From positions 1 through 7,463 of the forward strand of contig JALNWB010000179.1 in the NCBI GenBank assembly GCA_023231105.1: a stretch of 7,463 bases of DNA. The letters are read 5' to 3'. The notes under the pieces were generated by a model. It was not told where the DNA came from and ran no database searches. It saw only the letters and a program-made list of their open reading frames with translations. The stretch is from Ignavibacteriaceae bacterium (GTDB lineage: Bacteria; Bacteroidota; Ignavibacteria; Ignavibacteriales; Ignavibacteriaceae). Positions 7,064-7,463 of this stretch are shown here, piece after piece (within the stretch, counting starts at the first letter, position 1; each line of letters starts with the position of its first letter). The position numbers and the translations under genes were made by a program.

Positions 7064-7303
7064 ATGGAAATGAAATTTTGTCACTCGTGCGGAATTATTC
7101 TTGATGGAAATATCGCCAAAGAAGTCGCACCGGATCTTTGCGGTTATTGTGCGGATGAAAAGGGGAATCTGAAACCGAAAGAGGAAGTCCAGAAAGGTGT
7201 AGCTGAATGGTTGAAATCTTTTGCGCCGAAACAAGGCAATGCTGATTTTATGAAACGCGCTGAAAATTACATGAACGCAATGCCTGCCTGGGCGAAAGAA
7301 TAA
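7064..7303 (+). CDS. Small zinc-ribbon protein
   Basis: This 79-residue protein has CxxC pairs at C6/C9 (FCHSCG) and C26/C29 (LCGYCADEKG), forming one zinc-ribbon knuckle. It resembles the 'putative zinc ribbon' family whose members begin FCQSCGMP and carry a second YCxYC-like pair. The rest, with a KGVAEWLKSF helix and a tail ending MPAWAKE, is mostly helical, soluble and without membrane segments. The role is unknown; zinc ribbons of this kind are often encoded beside GyrI-like or other small-molecule-binding proteins, as here. The start at 7064 is chosen because AGGAG at 7051-7055 is 8 bases away; the ATG at 7070 would be 14 away. It lies 45 bases after the WYL gene and 14 before the GyrI-like gene, so it is probably in their transcript, and its ribosome site is partly within a hairpin. 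Confidence 0.8.
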   Translation: MEMKFCHSCGIILDGNIAKEVAPDLCGYCADEKGNLKPKEEVQKGVAEWLKSFAPKQGNADFMKRAENYMNAMPAWAKE

Positions 7304-7317
7304 TGGAGGAAAAGATT

Positions 7318-7463
7318 ATGTCATTCAAATATGAAATTAAAGAACAGAAAGTTCAATCAACAGCATCAATAAGAACAAGAACTTCGCTAAGCAAATTGCC
7401 GGATGTAATACACAAATCTTATGAGGCGATTGAAAAACATCTTGCAAAAACCGGTGGAACAAA
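7318..7463 (+). CDS. GyrI-like (AraC effector-binding) domain protein, 3' partial
   Basis: Only 48 codons are inside the window, the frame being open at the right edge. The ATG is preceded by GGAGG at 7305-7309, 8 bases away. The visible N-terminus has the pattern of the GyrI-like/AraC effector-binding domain: a first strand YEIKEQKVQ, then STASIRTRTSLSKLP, then a helix IHKSYEAIEKHLAKTG. No DNA-binding domain precedes it, so this would be a stand-alone ligand-binding protein, or one followed by another domain beyond the edge. The fold binds small, often cationic or hydrophobic molecules, and some members hydrolyse toxic electrophiles; the ligand here is unknown. It follows the zinc-ribbon gene by 14 bases, a typical operon spacing. 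Confidence 0.75.
   Translation, partial: MSFKYEIKEQKVQSTASIRTRTSLSKLPDVIHKSYEAIEKHLAKTGGT

Noticed and set aside
6065..7463. Phage-defence locus controlled by a WYL regulator
   Set aside because: WYL proteins do regulate some defence islands, but the visible neighbours are a zinc ribbon and a GyrI-like protein, with no nuclease, methylase, ATPase or toxin gene in the window.

Overview
The window is AT-rich bacterial DNA with every recognisable gene on the + strand. Two large secreted proteins end in a C-terminal domain that opens with NYPNPFNP and closes with a GVYLY(K/R)L..G..... (M)K-type tail. This is the type A cargo tail of the type IX secretion system (T9SS). Such tails are found in the Bacteroidota/Ignavibacteriota/Calditrichota neighbourhood, and the NPFNPST wording is especially common in Ignavibacteria. 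I therefore infer an Ignavibacteria-like organism. The window alone cannot settle genus or species.

Left part (1-3500). The 3' end of a gene for a five-bladed beta-propeller, glycosidase-like protein (2-823, start outside the window) is followed after 39 bases by a DUF3160 protein with a signal peptide and a T9SS tail (863-3439). No terminator lies between them, so they are probably co-transcribed. A strong intrinsic terminator ends the unit.

Middle part (3500-5970). A GTG-started gene encodes a secreted M28 zinc aminopeptidase-like enzyme with all expected metal ligands, an Fn3-like segment, a Rossmann/GATase-like domain and a T9SS tail (3613-5910). Its terminator is almost a copy of the one after the DUF3160 gene: 57 of 62 bases agree, counted from the stop codon, and all five differences are transitions. 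The propeller, DUF3160 and M28 genes look like an extracellular set for polymer or peptide processing, but only the peptidase has a clear activity.

Right part (5970-7463). A second functional block starts here. It holds a YafY-type HTH/WYL transcriptional regulator (6065-7018), a 79-residue zinc-ribbon protein (7064-7303) and the start of a GyrI-like (AraC effector-binding fold) protein (7318 to the edge). The three are tightly spaced and probably form one transcript that couples small-molecule sensing to regulation. Two perfect 10-bp palindromes lie just upstream of the regulator. A 13-bp hairpin covers both the regulator's stop codon and the ribosome binding site of the zinc-ribbon gene, which suggests translational coupling.

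I found no rRNA, tRNA, CRISPR array, insertion sequence or phage gene. No stretch over 300 bases lacks a gene. The least familiar elements are the DUF3160 protein, whose function is unknown, the duplicated 3' element and the stop/Shine-Dalgarno hairpin.
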